Positions 36,732 through 46,651 are shown, numbered from the stretch's first letter. The stretch: 64,000 nucleotides of DNA from Pseudoalteromonas sp. (GCF_018402495.1 NZ_JAGYIU010000003.1:62001-126000); one strand, 5' to 3'. Numbers and translations are program-made. The notes: a model not told the origin generated them from the sequence alone.

Positions 36732-36795
36732 AAGCTCCTCGAGATACAGTTTATGTTTTGGTTAACACAACTGTATCGAAAAACTCGAGGAGCTT
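36732..36795. repeat. Two-tier hairpin at the short end of the IS1111-type element
   Basis: AAGCTCCTCGAG (36732-36743) pairs with CTCGAGGAGCTT (36784-36795), and inside it ATACAGTT (36744-36751) pairs with AACTGTAT (36769-36776), with a 7-base bulge on one side. It sits just upstream of the transposase start and overlaps the subterminal repeat, so it may serve end recognition, regulation of the transposase, or both. Confidence 0.65.
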
Positions 36796-36863
36796 TCTAT
36801 ATGATTATCAAGTCTTGCTTCTTGCCTTTTGGTGATGAGTTTTGTTTTTAATAAGGAAATAAC

Positions 36864-36905
36864 GTGAAATTTTTACTTTTATTGAGTTTGCTTGTAATGG
36901 TCTAA
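36864..36905 (+). pseudogene. Remnant start of an exported protein gene
   Basis: AAGGAAATAAC precedes a GTG that opens a 13-residue frame MKFLLLLSLLVMV, then TAA. It looks like a signal-peptide start whose gene body is lost. A short leader peptide is the alternative. Confidence 0.4.
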
Positions 36906-37021
36906 TGAAATTGGAGAGGTTTATAGCGTAAAATTGTAGTGGTACAGAGAAAGAGTGTCTGCTATTTCTCATTTGAGGCACAACCCTTATGTTTTAGAAC
37001 ATAGTATGATGGGGAAAAATT

Positions 37022-37507
37022 ATGTTGATTAAAAAACTAGCTATTGTAACTTTGATGATATTCACATGTTTATCTTGTGCCAAAAGTAGGGCAGTCGATG
37101 TTAAAGTCAATTTAAGCTGTAACTTTGAAAATGAAGAATTTAATTTATTAGTAAGCTACAGTAATAACAATTTAAAAGATTCAAGAAAAATAAGATTCAA
37201 TACTGATTTCAGTGGGTTAGCTTTATTTAAATACGATGAATATAAGCAAGCCATTAACACTGGTAATAGAAATAGTTTCATGAAAATTTTTTTAAAACAT
37301 CATGAAAAAATAACTCCTTTCGAAGTTGAAATTAAAGCCGGTGAAATCTTCATTATTGATATCCCAATAGAGAAAATCTATAAATTAACCATTTCAGAAG
37401 AGGAGTATATAGTTTCGCTTATGGAATTTGTGAAAATAAATAGTGAGTACAGAAAGTTTTCAAGTAACAACCTGGTTATATCTAAATATGGATGTTTTGA
37501 AGCATAG
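37022..37507 (+). CDS. Small hypothetical exported protein, possible lipoprotein
   Basis: 161 residues. The N-terminus is a hydrophobic export signal (KLAIVTLMIFTCLSCAKS); the cysteine in CLSC could be lipidated, although the lipobox is not canonical. The rest is AT-rich, charged and unrecognised, with further cysteines (LSCNF, YGCFEA). It lies downstream of the toxin and IS element, between direct repeats, so it may be an orphan immunity protein or other cassette gene. Function unknown. Confidence 0.65.
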   Translation: MLIKKLAIVTLMIFTCLSCAKSRAVDVKVNLSCNFENEEFNLLVSYSNNNLKDSRKIRFNTDFSGLALFKYDEYKQAINTGNRNSFMKIFLKHHEKITPFEVEIKAGEIFIIDIPIEKIYKLTISEEEYIVSLMEFVKINSEYRKFSSNNLVISKYGCFEA

Positions 37508-37788
37508 ATTAAGCTTTTAGAAATAGGAATAAAAGTGAATAGGGTCAGGTCTTGCATTTTGCCTTTTATGAAATATGAGTGGGTAGGTTTTGCATCTTGC
37601 ATTTTATAAAAAAAGAATGAAAACAGTAAACGGGGTCAAAATGAAGTGAATAGGGTCAAGTCTTGCTTCTTGCCTTTTGGTGATGAGTTTTGTTTTTAAC
37701 AAACTAAAACTAGTTATATTTCAAGGTTTATTGCAACCATTATTAAATATAGGGAGCTTGTATTTGCTGTCGCTCCCTTATTTAAAAC

Positions 37789-38448
37789 TTATTGAGTATT
37801 TTTTGCTTCTTCTTCACTTATTTGCTTAAGTGCTTGAATAAACGACTCACTCGGTTGCCCACCTGTCAGTGCATACTTATCATTTATAATAAAAGTAGGC
37901 ACTGAAGTAATACCCATTTGCTTAACGTTATTTTGCTCATGGCGGACCGCTTGTACGTATTTATCTGAGTGTAAAATATCACGGGCTGTATCTTTGTTAA
38001 GGCCGACTTTTTCTACTACTTCGAGTAATGCATCTTCTTGATTTAAATATTTTAAATTGGTGAAGTGCGCCTCAAAAAACGCCAATTTTAACTCGGTTTG
38101 CTTGCCTTCTTCGCGGGCCCACATTAGTAAGCGATGTAAATCAAAGCTGTTGATCATGATGCGTTTACCGTCAAAATTAAAGGTAAAGCCAGCTCGTTCA
38201 CCTGCATCCACTAGGTTTTTCCGATTTCGCGCACTGTCTTCTTCGGTTAAGCTGTATTTTTGCTGCAAGTGCTCGTTTAAATCTTGCCCTTGAAGTGGCA
38301 TATTGGGATTAAGTTCAAAAGGGTGCCATGTAATGTCCGCACTCATTTCGTCTTTTAATTCTGCCAATGCGGTTTCTAAGTTTTTATACCCAATAATACA
38401 CCACGGGCACATTACATCTGAGACGATATCAATTTTAAAGTTTTTCAC
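37789..38448 (-). CDS. DsbA-family oxidoreductase, FrnE type
   Basis: 219 residues from GTG 38448, with AAGGAT just upstream; TTG 38481 would add 11 unconserved residues. A thioredoxin fold with helical insertion carries the active-site CPWC (SDVMCPWCIIG, residues 14-17), the FrnE-type block HPFELNPNMP, and the cis-Pro loop SVPTFIIND. No signal peptide, so it is probably cytoplasmic, unlike classical DsbA. A truncated relative lies about 13.4 kb to the left; the two bracket the toxin island. The genes beyond it return to core type. Confidence 0.92.
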   Translation of the reverse strand: MKNFKIDIVSDVMCPWCIIGYKNLETALAELKDEMSADITWHPFELNPNMPLQGQDLNEHLQQKYSLTEEDSARNRKNLVDAGERAGFTFNFDGKRIMINSFDLHRLLMWAREEGKQTELKLAFFEAHFTNLKYLNQEDALLEVVEKVGLNKDTARDILHSDKYVQAVRHEQNNVKQMGITSVPTFIINDKYALTGGQPSESFIQALKQISEEEAKNTQ

Positions 38449-38567
38449 AGGGATCCTTGAAGGATTGCTTGGTAATAACAATGGATATTGGGATGAAGTT
38501 TAGTTTATCAATCATTGAACATAAAATGAGCAGCGAAGGTGCTGCTCTTTTATTGAATGTTTTCAGG

Positions 38568-39788
38568 TTAGCTGTTTAAACCAAATGGGTCGTCAATGCT
38601 GTGGCTTGGTTGGGTAAACCAACGCGGGCCGTCATCTGTCATATAGAAGTGATCTTCTAATCTCACACCAAATTCATCTGGAATAACCAGCATTGGCTCG
38701 TTACTAAAACACATGCCTGTGGCAAGCGGGGTTTTATCACCCCCCACTAAATAAGGCCATTCATGAATGTCTAAGCCAATACCATGGCCTGTGCGGTGCG
38801 GGCAACCTGGTGTTTGGTATTCAGGGCCTAAGCCTTGAGCTGCTAAGTAGCTGCGAGCGGCTTGATCAACCGATTCACAGGTTTTGCCAATGGCGGCTTG
38901 ATTAAAAGCTGCTAGTTGCGCTGCTTTTTCAAAATCCCAAAATAGGCGTTGGCGGCTGGTTGCTTCACCAAACACGTAGGTGCGCGTAATATCAGACAGG
39001 TAATCGTGTACTTTGCATCCGGTATCAATAAGGACCATGTCGCCTTTTTTCAAAATTTGCGGATCTTTTACACCATGAGGGAATGAGGTAGCAAGGCCAA
39101 ACAATACAATACAGAAGTAATTTCCCGGGGCACCTACTTTTTGATGCGCTTTTTTAATAAATTCTTCGACTTCTATGGTACTAATACCTTCATAAAGTAT
39201 ACTCGCAGTAGCCTGATGAACCGCTAAGGTCATATCCATAGCGCATTGCATTAATGCTAATTCATTGGCTGATTTATGCATTCGACAATGCGCAGTAACT
39301 GGTTGAGCGTTAACCAGCTTTAACCCTGAACTGGCTTTATTGATGCCATCAAAAATAAAAAACTGTGCGCTTTCATCAATACCAACCGTTGCAGTGTCAC
39401 TAATATTAAGCTGTTCAAGCACGTTAACGAATAGCTCAAACGGGTTCTCGTGTTCTTGCCAGCCGTGTATTGGGCCATCAATGACTTTAAAGCCATTTAA
39501 AGAGCCAATTTCAAAATGGGGGGCAATGTATTGCACCTCACCCATGGCCGGTAAAATAGCGCCGACTAGTCGTTCACTGGCATACCATTTCATACCTGTA
39601 AAATAGGTTAAGTTGGTACCTGCATTTAAATAGATTGCAGCAATATTATTAGCTTGCATATAAGCTTGCGCTTTGGCCATACGCACTAAATACTCATCGG
39701 CCTGAATAGGCGTGACCGAGTGGGTCATATTACTGAGGTTAGCCAGTGCTTGCTCGGGTGTGTGAGTACCAATACCAAGAGGTGTCAT
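38568..39788 (-). CDS. M24 metallopeptidase, Xaa-Pro dipeptidase/aminopeptidase-like
   Basis: 406 residues. The creatinase-like N-terminal domain is followed by a pita-bread catalytic domain with the five metal ligands in order: Asp in LIDTGC, Asp in LSDITRTY, His in GHGIGLDIHE, Glu in SNEPML and Glu in VRLEDHFY. It should hydrolyse peptides with proline at the second position. GGAGA precedes the ATG. Confidence 0.93.
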   Translation of the reverse strand: MTPLGIGTHTPEQALANLSNMTHSVTPIQADEYLVRMAKAQAYMQANNIAAIYLNAGTNLTYFTGMKWYASERLVGAILPAMGEVQYIAPHFEIGSLNGFKVIDGPIHGWQEHENPFELFVNVLEQLNISDTATVGIDESAQFFIFDGINKASSGLKLVNAQPVTAHCRMHKSANELALMQCAMDMTLAVHQATASILYEGISTIEVEEFIKKAHQKVGAPGNYFCIVLFGLATSFPHGVKDPQILKKGDMVLIDTGCKVHDYLSDITRTYVFGEATSRQRLFWDFEKAAQLAAFNQAAIGKTCESVDQAARSYLAAQGLGPEYQTPGCPHRTGHGIGLDIHEWPYLVGGDKTPLATGMCFSNEPMLVIPDEFGVRLEDHFYMTDDGPRWFTQPSHSIDDPFGLNS

Positions 39789-39927
39789 CTATATCTCCTA
39801 CAAAATTTTGCATAGTGTGTAGGCTAAACGTGTTCAATTCAAATTAATTGCGAATAGTGAAAAAAGTATTGAACAAATGGGGATGAGTTATCAAGTCTCT
39901 CATTACCAAGGACTTGATAACCTTGGG

Positions 39928-40536
39928 CTATTTTTTTGCGTAGGGTAAACGATTGAGCTTATTCGCCGTGTGGTAACTATCTAATCCGGTTACTGCAACT
40001 GTATCGATGGCTTGTAAGTCTAAAAAGCCGTCGCTTTGCAATGCTGATTCATCCACATAAACATCCATTATTTCACCAATCACCAGTTCGGTGCCGTTTA
40101 CGGCTAAATGTTGGTTTTCTATAAATTTTACTGCGTATTTAAGTCGGCTTTGTGCCACAAATGGTGCATTAAAGTCGTTTAAATATTCTTTTGTGAGATT
40201 CGTTGCATCAAATTCGCACTCATCTTTATCATAACGTGCAGAGGTTTGATGCGCCTGTGTATAAATAGCACTATTTACTTGGTTAATAGTATAAACGCCG
40301 GTTTCTATAATATTTTCGAATGTGTGCCTTGGTACGCTATGCGGGCGCATTATCATGCCAACAAGTGGTGGGTGGGCACCTAAATGAATAACCGAGCTTA
40401 CAATGGCTAAATTAGTATTACCCTGTGCATCTTGTGTACCAATTAAGTTGGCGCTTTTAAATCCAGACAGAGAGTTGATAAAGTGTGTACGTGTGTGTTT
40501 TTCCAGTGCAGCTATGCGGTCTTTAGAAAAATGCAT
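39928..40536 (-). CDS. Flavin reductase-like FMN-binding protein
   Basis: About 202 residues of split-barrel flavin-binding fold (SGFKSANLIGTQDAQGNTNLAIVSS, GMIMRPHSVPRHTFENI, YTINQ). The start is ATG 40536 with TAAGGA eight bases upstream; the longer frame to 40575 would overlap the preceding gene. It ends a three-gene cluster with a DCC protein and a short-chain dehydrogenase. The substrate is unknown. Confidence 0.87.
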   Translation of the reverse strand: MHFSKDRIAALEKHTRTHFINSLSGFKSANLIGTQDAQGNTNLAIVSSVIHLGAHPPLVGMIMRPHSVPRHTFENIIETGVYTINQVNSAIYTQAHQTSARYDKDECEFDATNLTKEYLNDFNAPFVAQSRLKYAVKFIENQHLAVNGTELVIGEIMDVYVDESALQSDGFLDLQAIDTVAVTGLDSYHTANKLNRLPYAKK

Positions 40537-40547
40537 GTGTTGAGTCC

Positions 40548-41273
40548 TTACCATTTTATGGTGTTTCCTTGCCAATCTAAGTAGGCAGGTTCGCCGTTGA
40601 GTTCTAACTGTGGGTTTTCGTAAGTAAATTTAAATAATTGCTGCGCGACAAACTCAGGGGTAAACAGTTTATCTGCGGGCACATTTTTTTGAAATGGCTT
40701 AGAAAGCTGTGTATCTGTAGTACCCGGGTGAAATAAAACCAGTTTAGTGTTTTTAGCGCGACGAGCAAGTTCAATAGCAGCTGTTTTAAATAGCATGTTC
40801 AGTGCAGACTTAGAGGCGCGATAAGTATACCAGCCACCCAGTTTATTGTCGTTAATACTGCCTACTCGAGCGCTCAAAGCGGTAATTGTGCAGTGAGTTT
40901 TGTGGTTAAGCAGTGGCAGTATACTTTGTAAGCACAGCAGGGGGACAAGTGTATTAGAGTGCAAAAGCTGCATAAAATAATCACTGTTAATTTCTTCGAG
41001 CTTTTTTTCTGGCATGTGTTGGTCGTTGTGTAATTGACCATTAAATATTATTACCTGAGCAAGCTCAATTTGTTGTGACTTTAACGACTGGGTTAGCTCA
41101 TTTAGGCTTTGCGCCGAGTAGTCGCTGTGGAAATAGGTTACCTTGTCATCATTATACTCAATACTCGATGAGCTGACACAAATTATATTAAATTGTGCTG
41201 CTTGCTGATTTAAATGACTTACGTAAGATTGTGCAATGGCGCTACTGGCGCCAAATAAAATCACTGTTTTCAT
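40548..41273 (-). CDS. Short-chain dehydrogenase/reductase
   Basis: 241 residues with a Rossmann fold. The nucleotide loop is a variant GASSAIAQ (usual GxxxGIG), and the catalytic Ser (ALSARVGS) and YRASK pair are present. The end region PGTTDTQLSKPF and the closing GNTIKW resemble CsgA-like SDRs. Start overlaps the upstream DCC stop by four bases, so the two are coupled. Confidence 0.9.
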   Translation of the reverse strand: MKTVILFGASSAIAQSYVSHLNQQAAQFNIICVSSSSIEYNDDKVTYFHSDYSAQSLNELTQSLKSQQIELAQVIIFNGQLHNDQHMPEKKLEEINSDYFMQLLHSNTLVPLLCLQSILPLLNHKTHCTITALSARVGSINDNKLGGWYTYRASKSALNMLFKTAAIELARRAKNTKLVLFHPGTTDTQLSKPFQKNVPADKLFTPEFVAQQLFKFTYENPQLELNGEPAYLDWQGNTIKW

Positions 41274-41668
41274 TTTTCACCTTTAGATTTGATATTGCAT
41301 TGACCATTACTACACTGCGCATTGGGCATTAAAAAACGGCTAATAGGGTGGCGATATTTTGCAAAAAAAGTGTAAGCATGATCTGCAAAAAAGCGAATTA
41401 CGGGCAAACGAATTATTTTAAGCCAACGGTATTTTCCTACTGTGCGCCAAGCCTGATAAGTGACGTCTAAGCCGTAAATCATCTGCCCTTTATCAGTTTG
41501 GGCGTGCAATAAATCCATGGCATTTTGTTTATCGATTGCGGGAAAACGCTCACTAAAATCATCAGCGTTTAAATCTTCTAGTGTAATTTTATGATCAACA
41601 TCGGCACGTTTTAAATGTTGCATTTCTGCATTGCACAGTGGGCAATTGCCATCGTAAAAAATGATCAT
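41270..41668 (-). CDS. DCC-family thiol-disulfide oxidoreductase-like protein
   Basis: 132 residues, first gene of the three-gene cluster. The family motif is FYDGNCPLCNAEM. Later blocks are GLDVTYQAWRTVGKYRWL and FAKYRHPISR. The C-terminus has two more cysteines (CSNGQC), beyond the usual family end. It is the second DCC protein in this window, only distantly similar to the one at 20689. Confidence 0.9.
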   Translation of the reverse strand: MIIFYDGNCPLCNAEMQHLKRADVDHKITLEDLNADDFSERFPAIDKQNAMDLLHAQTDKGQMIYGLDVTYQAWRTVGKYRWLKIIRLPVIRFFADHAYTFFAKYRHPISRFLMPNAQCSNGQCNIKSKGEK

Positions 41669-41788
41669 GTTATCGCTTTGTGTTTATTTTACATATGCTT
41701 TTTTACGACAAGACAATGCAAATGGATCTATTAAATATTCCCTCTTAGTGATATTAATAGGTCTCCAAGAAACGAAGGAGAGCTAGAA

Positions 41789-44434
41789 ATGAGTGAACAA
41801 TATGCCGCCTTGCGAGGTAATGTTAATCTACTTGGTCAATTATTAGGACAAACTATTAAAGATGCCCAAGGCCAAGAGATTTTAGATAAAGTAGAAGAAA
41901 TTCGGGCTTTATCAAAATCATCTCGCAGTGGCAATGAAGCCGACCGCCAAGCGTTAATTGATGTACTCCATGCGCTCAGTGATGAGGAGCTTTTACCGGT
42001 TGCCCGTTCATTTAATCATTTTTTAAACTTAGCTAATGTTGCAGAGCAGTTTCATACCGTATCACGTTTTAATGATGTTGGTTTTTGCCAACTAAATCCT
42101 CTCACTCAAACATTAAAAACGTTAGCAGCAAAGGCCGAGCAAGGTCAGCTTAATCATAATCATTTAGCCGACACCCTCTCAAAACTCCACATAAACTTAG
42201 TACTAACCGCTCACCCAACCGAAGTGACTCGCCGTACTATTATTAACAAGCATGTTGAACTAAGCGATTGTTTAGCGTCGCTTGAGCGTACCGACAACCT
42301 TGCGCAAGAGCGCGAAGCGATATTAAATCGAATTGCGCAGCTAATTAGCCAAGCTTGGCATACCGACGATATTCGTCGTTCTCGCCCAAGCCCTGTTGAT
42401 GAAGCTAAATGGGGCTATGCGGTAATTGAAAATAGCTTATGGGATGCCGTGCCACGTTTTTTACGTGAGTTTAGCCAGCATGTTAAACAGCATTTGAGCC
42501 TTGAGCTACCTGCCAACTACAGCCCGATAGAATTTACGTCGTGGATGGGGGGAGATCGGGATGGTAACCCGTTTGTAACCGCCGAGGTGACTAAGCAAGT
42601 ACTCGATCATGGCCGTTGGATGGCGCTGGATTTATACCAGCGTGATTTAGAAACTTTGTGTGCTGAACTTTCTATGTCGGATGCCAGCGATGAGCTCATT
42701 AAATTGGCTGGGCAAGAGTTTGAACCTTATCGAGCCGTGCTCAAAAAGCTTAAAAATCAAGTTGCTGAAACAGTGATGTACTTAAGCGCTAAAATTAAAA
42801 ATAAGCGCACCGAATCACAAGATTTAATTACTGATATTAACCAAATTAAGCACCCCATTGAGGTGTGTTATCGCTCATTATTAAAATGCAATATGCAAGT
42901 GGTTGCTGATGGCTTATTACTGGATATGATCCACCGAGTAAATAGCTTTGGTTTGCGTTTGGCAAAACTAGATGTGCGACAGGATTCGTCAAGACACAGT
43001 GATGTATTTTCTGAACTCACTCGTTACTTAGGCATTGGCGACTACAACCAATGGCAAGAGCAAGATAAACAGGCATTTTTACTTGCTGAGCTAAATTCGC
43101 GTCGTCCGCTTATTCCTAAGCATTGGCAACCTAGCCCTGAGGTGCAAGAGGTACTCGACACCTTTGATGTTATTGCACAGCAAGATGCAAAAACCTTTGG
43201 TTTATACATTATATCTATGGCACGAACCGCCTCTGACATATTAGCAGTACAGCTATTACTTAAAGAGTCAGGCTGCGTTTTTGAACTGCCTGTGGCGCCT
43301 TTATTCGAAACCTTGGACGATTTAAACGATGGTCACAACGTCATCACTACGCTTTTAAATAACGAGTGGTACCGTGGACACATCAAAAACACCCAAAATG
43401 TAATGATTGGCTATTCAGACTCAGCCAAAGATGCAGGCATGATGGCTGCTGGCTGGGCACAATATGAGGCAATGGACAAGTTAGTGCAACTGGCGGATGA
43501 ACGCGGTATTGAGCTGGTTTTATTTCATGGTCGTGGAGGCACGGTTGGTCGAGGCGGTGCACCTGCAGCGCAAGCCTTGCATTCGCAGCCACCGGGTTCA
43601 CTCAAAGGGGGCCTTAGGGTGACAGAACAAGGCGAAATGATCCGCTTTAAATTTGGCTTACCCAATGTGGCATTGCAAAGCTTAAACATATACGCGGGTG
43701 CGGTGCTGCAAAGTAACTTATTACCACCGCCAGAGCCCAAAGATGAATGGCGCGAAGTTATGGCATTAATTAGTGATGTATCGTGTCAGCACTACCGCAA
43801 TGTTGTTCGCCACGATGAAAACTTTGTACCTTACTTCAGAATGGCAACACCAGAATTGGAGCTATCTAAATTGCCATTAGGTTCAAGGCCAGCTAAACGT
43901 AATCCTAATGGTGGGGTTGAGAGCTTACGCGCTATTCCGTGGATATTTGCGTGGAGTCAAAATCGTTTAATGTTACCTGCATGGTTAGGCGCATTAAGCG
44001 GACTTAAAGCAGCGCTTGAGAAATATGGGATTGAAACCCTAAGCGAAATGAGTTTGCAATGGCCGTTTTTTAGAGCGCGTTTAGAAATGCTAGAAATGGT
44101 ATTTAGTAAAGCGGATAGCTGGTTAAGTGAGCACTACGATAATGCGCTGGTGGAAGACATGTATAGGCCTTTAGGTGTTGCCTTACGTGAGGAATTAGCA
44201 GAGGCGATAACCTTAGTGCAATCATTGAGCCCGCAAAAAAGTCTATTAGCCGATCAACCTTGGATCAAAGAGTCTATCGGGCTTAGAAATCCGTACACTG
44301 ATCCACTTAATGTGTTACAAGTTGAGCTATTACGTCGTTCTCGTGGCGATGATAAAGGTAATGAAAGCGATATAGATAATGCCTTAATGATCACCATGAC
44401 GGGGATTGCAGCGGGTATGCGAAATACAGGTTAA
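41789..44434 (+). CDS. ppc: Phosphoenolpyruvate carboxylase
   Basis: 881 residues, full length. It fixes bicarbonate onto phosphoenolpyruvate to form oxaloacetate, refilling the TCA cycle. The catalytic His is in [13 protein letters not shown]; the second signature is [24 protein letters not shown] and the C-terminal NTG, which closes the active site, are present. AAGGAGAG precedes the ATG. A terminator follows. Confidence 0.98.
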   Translation: MSEQYAALRGNVNLLGQLLGQTIKDAQGQEILDKVEEIRALSKSSRSGNEADRQALIDVLHALSDEELLPVARSFNHFLNLANVAEQFHTVSRFNDVGFCQLNPLTQTLKTLAAKAEQGQLNHNHLADTLSKLHINLVLTAHPTEVTRRTIINKHVELSDCLASLERTDNLAQEREAILNRIAQLISQAWHTDDIRRSRPSPVDEAKWGYAVIENSLWDAVPRFLREFSQHVKQHLSLELPANYSPIEFTSWMGGDRDGNPFVTAEVTKQVLDHGRWMALDLYQRDLETLCAELSMSDASDELIKLAGQEFEPYRAVLKKLKNQVAETVMYLSAKIKNKRTESQDLITDINQIKHPIEVCYRSLLKCNMQVVADGLLLDMIHRVNSFGLRLAKLDVRQDSSRHSDVFSELTRYLGIGDYNQWQEQDKQAFLLAELNSRRPLIPKHWQPSPEVQEVLDTFDVIAQQDAKTFGLYIISMARTASDILAVQLLLKESGCVFELPVAPLFETLDDLNDGHNVITTLLNNEWYRGHIKNTQNVMIGYSDSAKDAGMMAAGWAQYEAMDKLVQLADERGIELVLFHGRGGTVGRGGAPAAQALHSQPPGSLKGGLRVTEQGEMIRFKFGLPNVALQSLNIYAGAVLQSNLLPPPEPKDEWREVMALISDVSCQHYRNVVRHDENFVPYFRMATPELELSKLPLGSRPAKRNPNGGVESLRAIPWIFAWSQNRLMLPAWLGALSGLKAALEKYGIETLSEMSLQWPFFRARLEMLEMVFSKADSWLSEHYDNALVEDMYRPLGVALREELAEAITLVQSLSPQKSLLADQPWIKESIGLRNPYTDPLNVLQVELLRRSRGDDKGNESDIDNALMITMTGIAAGMRNTG

Positions 44435-44454
44435 TCCAAAATTAGATTAGTTTT

Positions 44455-44484
44455 AAAGGGAACACGCGACGTGCTCCCTTTTTT
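44455..44484 (+). terminator. Terminator of ppc
   Basis: AAAGGGAACAC pairs with GTGCTCCCTTT (one mismatch) around a 5-base loop, followed by a T run, 20 bases past the stop. Confidence 0.85.
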
Positions 44485-44555
44485 ACGTTAAATAGGCTGG
44501 TATTTCGTTTGCCAACCTTTTACACTACTTAGCCATTGAACAATTAAAAACTATT

Positions 44556-45485
44556 ATGGCTTCAGCAACTTTTAAAGTGCAACATAATACAGCACTTAGC
44601 AATTCACACATTTCTTTAAACGTAGCGCAAACGCAAGCTCTACGCAGTCAATTAAAAACTCAACGCGGTATTTTATACCCAAACGATATTAAAGCGCTTT
44701 GCACCGAGCTTAATGTTAGCGAAGATATTTTATTACAAGGCTTAGTGCCGCTTGCTTCTGAATTTTCGGTTGCACCTATTTCCAAATTTCATGTCGGCGC
44801 AATTGTAAAAGGGCTCGATTCACAAGGAAACTCCACTTTTTACTTTGGCGCTAACGCTGAGTTTTACCATCAAGCACTAAGTTTAGTGGTGCACGGTGAG
44901 CAATCTGCAATTAATAATGCCTGGTTAAATGGCGCTAAAAAAATTCTTAAAATAGCGATTAGTGATGTCCCATGTGGGTACTGTCGTCAATTTATGAATG
45001 AATTGGCTGATGCGAAAGAGCTTGATATTTTATTGCCAGCACAAGAGTTTAAGCTAGCAGAATTATTACCGTATTCATTTGGACCAACTGATTTAGGCAA
45101 TGAGCACAGCTTATTTAATCCGGCCGAGCAAACTAATCGTTTTGAAAACAAACAACTTGATGAAAAACTGATGAGCTATGCTTTAGCGGCATATGTGCCT
45201 TATAGTCAAAATTACAGTGCAGTTAAAATCAGTACGTTTGAAAACGGTGACTTTTACGGCAGCTATGCTGAAAATGCAGCGTATAGCCCGAGTTTATCAC
45301 CGCTGCAAAGCGCAGTGAGTCAACTGTTTTTAGCAGGGTTAAGCTTTGATAAACAAACAGTAAAATCAATTACTTTATTAGAAACTGCTGGTCACGAAAA
45401 CCAATCAGGAGTGGCAAAAGCTGTGTTAGCAAGCTTTACTGGCTTGCCAACACTTGAGGTTATTAGCGCAACATTAGCCAAGTAA
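44556..45485 (+). CDS. cdd: Cytidine deaminase
   Basis: 309 residues, the two-domain E. coli-type form that works as a dimer. The zinc site is His and Glu in VHGEQSA and the cysteines in [11 protein letters not shown]. The second domain ([12 protein letters not shown]) is the degenerate repeat. It converts cytidine to uridine, the substrate of the uridine phosphorylase encoded convergently with a 12-base overlap. Confidence 0.96.
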   Translation: MASATFKVQHNTALSNSHISLNVAQTQALRSQLKTQRGILYPNDIKALCTELNVSEDILLQGLVPLASEFSVAPISKFHVGAIVKGLDSQGNSTFYFGANAEFYHQALSLVVHGEQSAINNAWLNGAKKILKIAISDVPCGYCRQFMNELADAKELDILLPAQEFKLAELLPYSFGPTDLGNEHSLFNPAEQTNRFENKQLDEKLMSYALAAYVPYSQNYSAVKISTFENGDFYGSYAENAAYSPSLSPLQSAVSQLFLAGLSFDKQTVKSITLLETAGHENQSGVAKAVLASFTGLPTLEVISATLAK

Positions 45486-46229
45486 CACTTTAGCGGCTTC
45501 AAGTACCACGGCAACCGATTTTTTCTCAATCTCGCCGTGGTCCACGTTAGGGATTTCTTGGCGTGTTCTATTTACCAATACACCCGCAACACAGGCTGCT
45601 TGTAAGCCAAGTGCGGCACACATAGTAAATAAAGTAGCCGATTCCATTTCGTAGTTCATTACGCCTAATTTTTGCCATTCTTCACAGCTACCTTGTAATG
45701 ACTTAGGAACATAACCAGAATGCGTATCGTAACGCTCTTGCCCTGGGTAGAAAGTATCGCTTGAAGCGGTAATGCCAATATGAAAGTCAATATTTAAATT
45801 TTCACAGGCTTTTACCATCGCTTGAGTGGCAAAAAAGTCAGAAACAGCAGGGTAGCACAGTGGTGCAAAATGCTGACTCGCGCCATCTAAACGAACGGAG
45901 GCTTGGCTAATTAAAATATCGCCTTCGTTAATATGTGGTTGAATAGCGCCTGTTGTGCCAATGCGAAGAAAGCTACGTACGCCAAGTTGCGCCAGTTCTT
46001 CAACCGCGATAGAGGTGGAAGGGCCGCCAATACCGGTTGAACAAACCACCACAGAGTGGCCGTTTAATTGGCCTAAATAAATATGAAACTCACGGGTTTG
46101 AGCAAGGCAGGTTGGATTATCTAAGAACTGTGAAATACGTGCAGCACGATCTGGATCCCCTGGAACAATAGCCAGTTTTGCACCTTTTAAATCATCAATA
46201 CACAGTCCTAAGTGAAATACCTTTTCCAT
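45474..46229 (-). CDS. udp: Uridine phosphorylase
   Basis: 251 residues of the nucleoside phosphorylase family. Phosphate loop GDPDRAARI, the [16 protein letters not shown] block, the RIGTTGAI strand and [11 protein letters not shown] (ribose/base contacts) all fit Udp. It splits uridine to uracil and ribose-1-phosphate. Together with cdd it forms a pyrimidine salvage unit on opposite strands. Confidence 0.96.
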   Translation of the reverse strand: MEKVFHLGLCIDDLKGAKLAIVPGDPDRAARISQFLDNPTCLAQTREFHIYLGQLNGHSVVVCSTGIGGPSTSIAVEELAQLGVRSFLRIGTTGAIQPHINEGDILISQASVRLDGASQHFAPLCYPAVSDFFATQAMVKACENLNIDFHIGITASSDTFYPGQERYDTHSGYVPKSLQGSCEEWQKLGVMNYEMESATLFTMCAALGLQAACVAGVLVNRTRQEIPNVDHGEIEKKSVAVVLEAAKVLLG

Positions 46230-46651
46230 AATTAAGCCTTTTTAATAAGAATTGTTGTCAATTTACCATAATTACGAGAAACATAAATGAAGTACAGGAC
46301 GGATGTCCGTATTGACTTTATTTGATTTATTCACCAACTCTGAATATTCAATCAATTGCTAAAATTACGAACAAAATGACCCCGTTGACTTGTTTACTCA
46401 GACACTATATTTATACCTCATAGCAAACCAATAGCTAGGCTAAAATGCCGTTAGCTAAATTTAAAATATTTTATATTCATAAGGTTAGTTAGTATGTTGG
46501 GTATTGCTTTGCCACTGATCTAGCCTAGCAAAGTACAACGTTTAGTGATTTTTATAACCAGATAAAATTAATTTTTAATTTATTCAGCATTCGTTGTTTT
46601 GCATAACTACTCAATAATAGACAAGACATACAGATTGGAAAAGGGTTTACA
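46230..46651. other. Intergenic region with divergent promoters, no gene recognised
   Basis: About 420 AT-rich bases between udp and the ureohydrolase. A small GGAC/GTCC stem at about 46300 is the only structure noted. I see no CytR, CRP or ArgR site clear enough to report. Confidence 0.45.

Larger units (their letters stand above)
35252..36810 (-). mobile_element. IS110-family (IS1111-group) insertion sequence
   Basis: The ends were placed by comparison with an empty target at 37646-37699: GTGAATAGGGTCA before the element and AGTCTTGCTTCTTGCC after it are contiguous there. A TCA at both junctions makes the exact ends uncertain by three bases. Subterminal inverted repeats TAGAAAGTTCC (35257-35267) and the complement of TAGAAAGCTCC (36789-36799) match at 10 of 11 positions, a trait of the IS1111 group. 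No target duplication beyond TCA is seen, as expected for this family. It carries one intact transposase gene. Confidence 0.88.
36808..37699. repeat. 44-bp perfect direct repeats flanking a small gene cassette
   Basis: 36808-36851 and 37656-37699 are identical. They bracket a truncated leader peptide frame and the small possible lipoprotein gene. The second copy is preceded by GTGAATAGGGTCA and represents the unoccupied form of the IS target. Recombination between the copies could delete or amplify the cassette. Confidence 0.85.

Noticed and set aside
44556..46229. cdd-udp overlap as an annotation error
   Set aside because: Both proteins match full-length families; the 12-base convergent overlap is real.
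46300..46390. GGAC/GTCC stem and a TGACCCCGTT stretch as members of the GGTCA repeat family
   Set aside because: Too short and too weak a match; no flanking structure.
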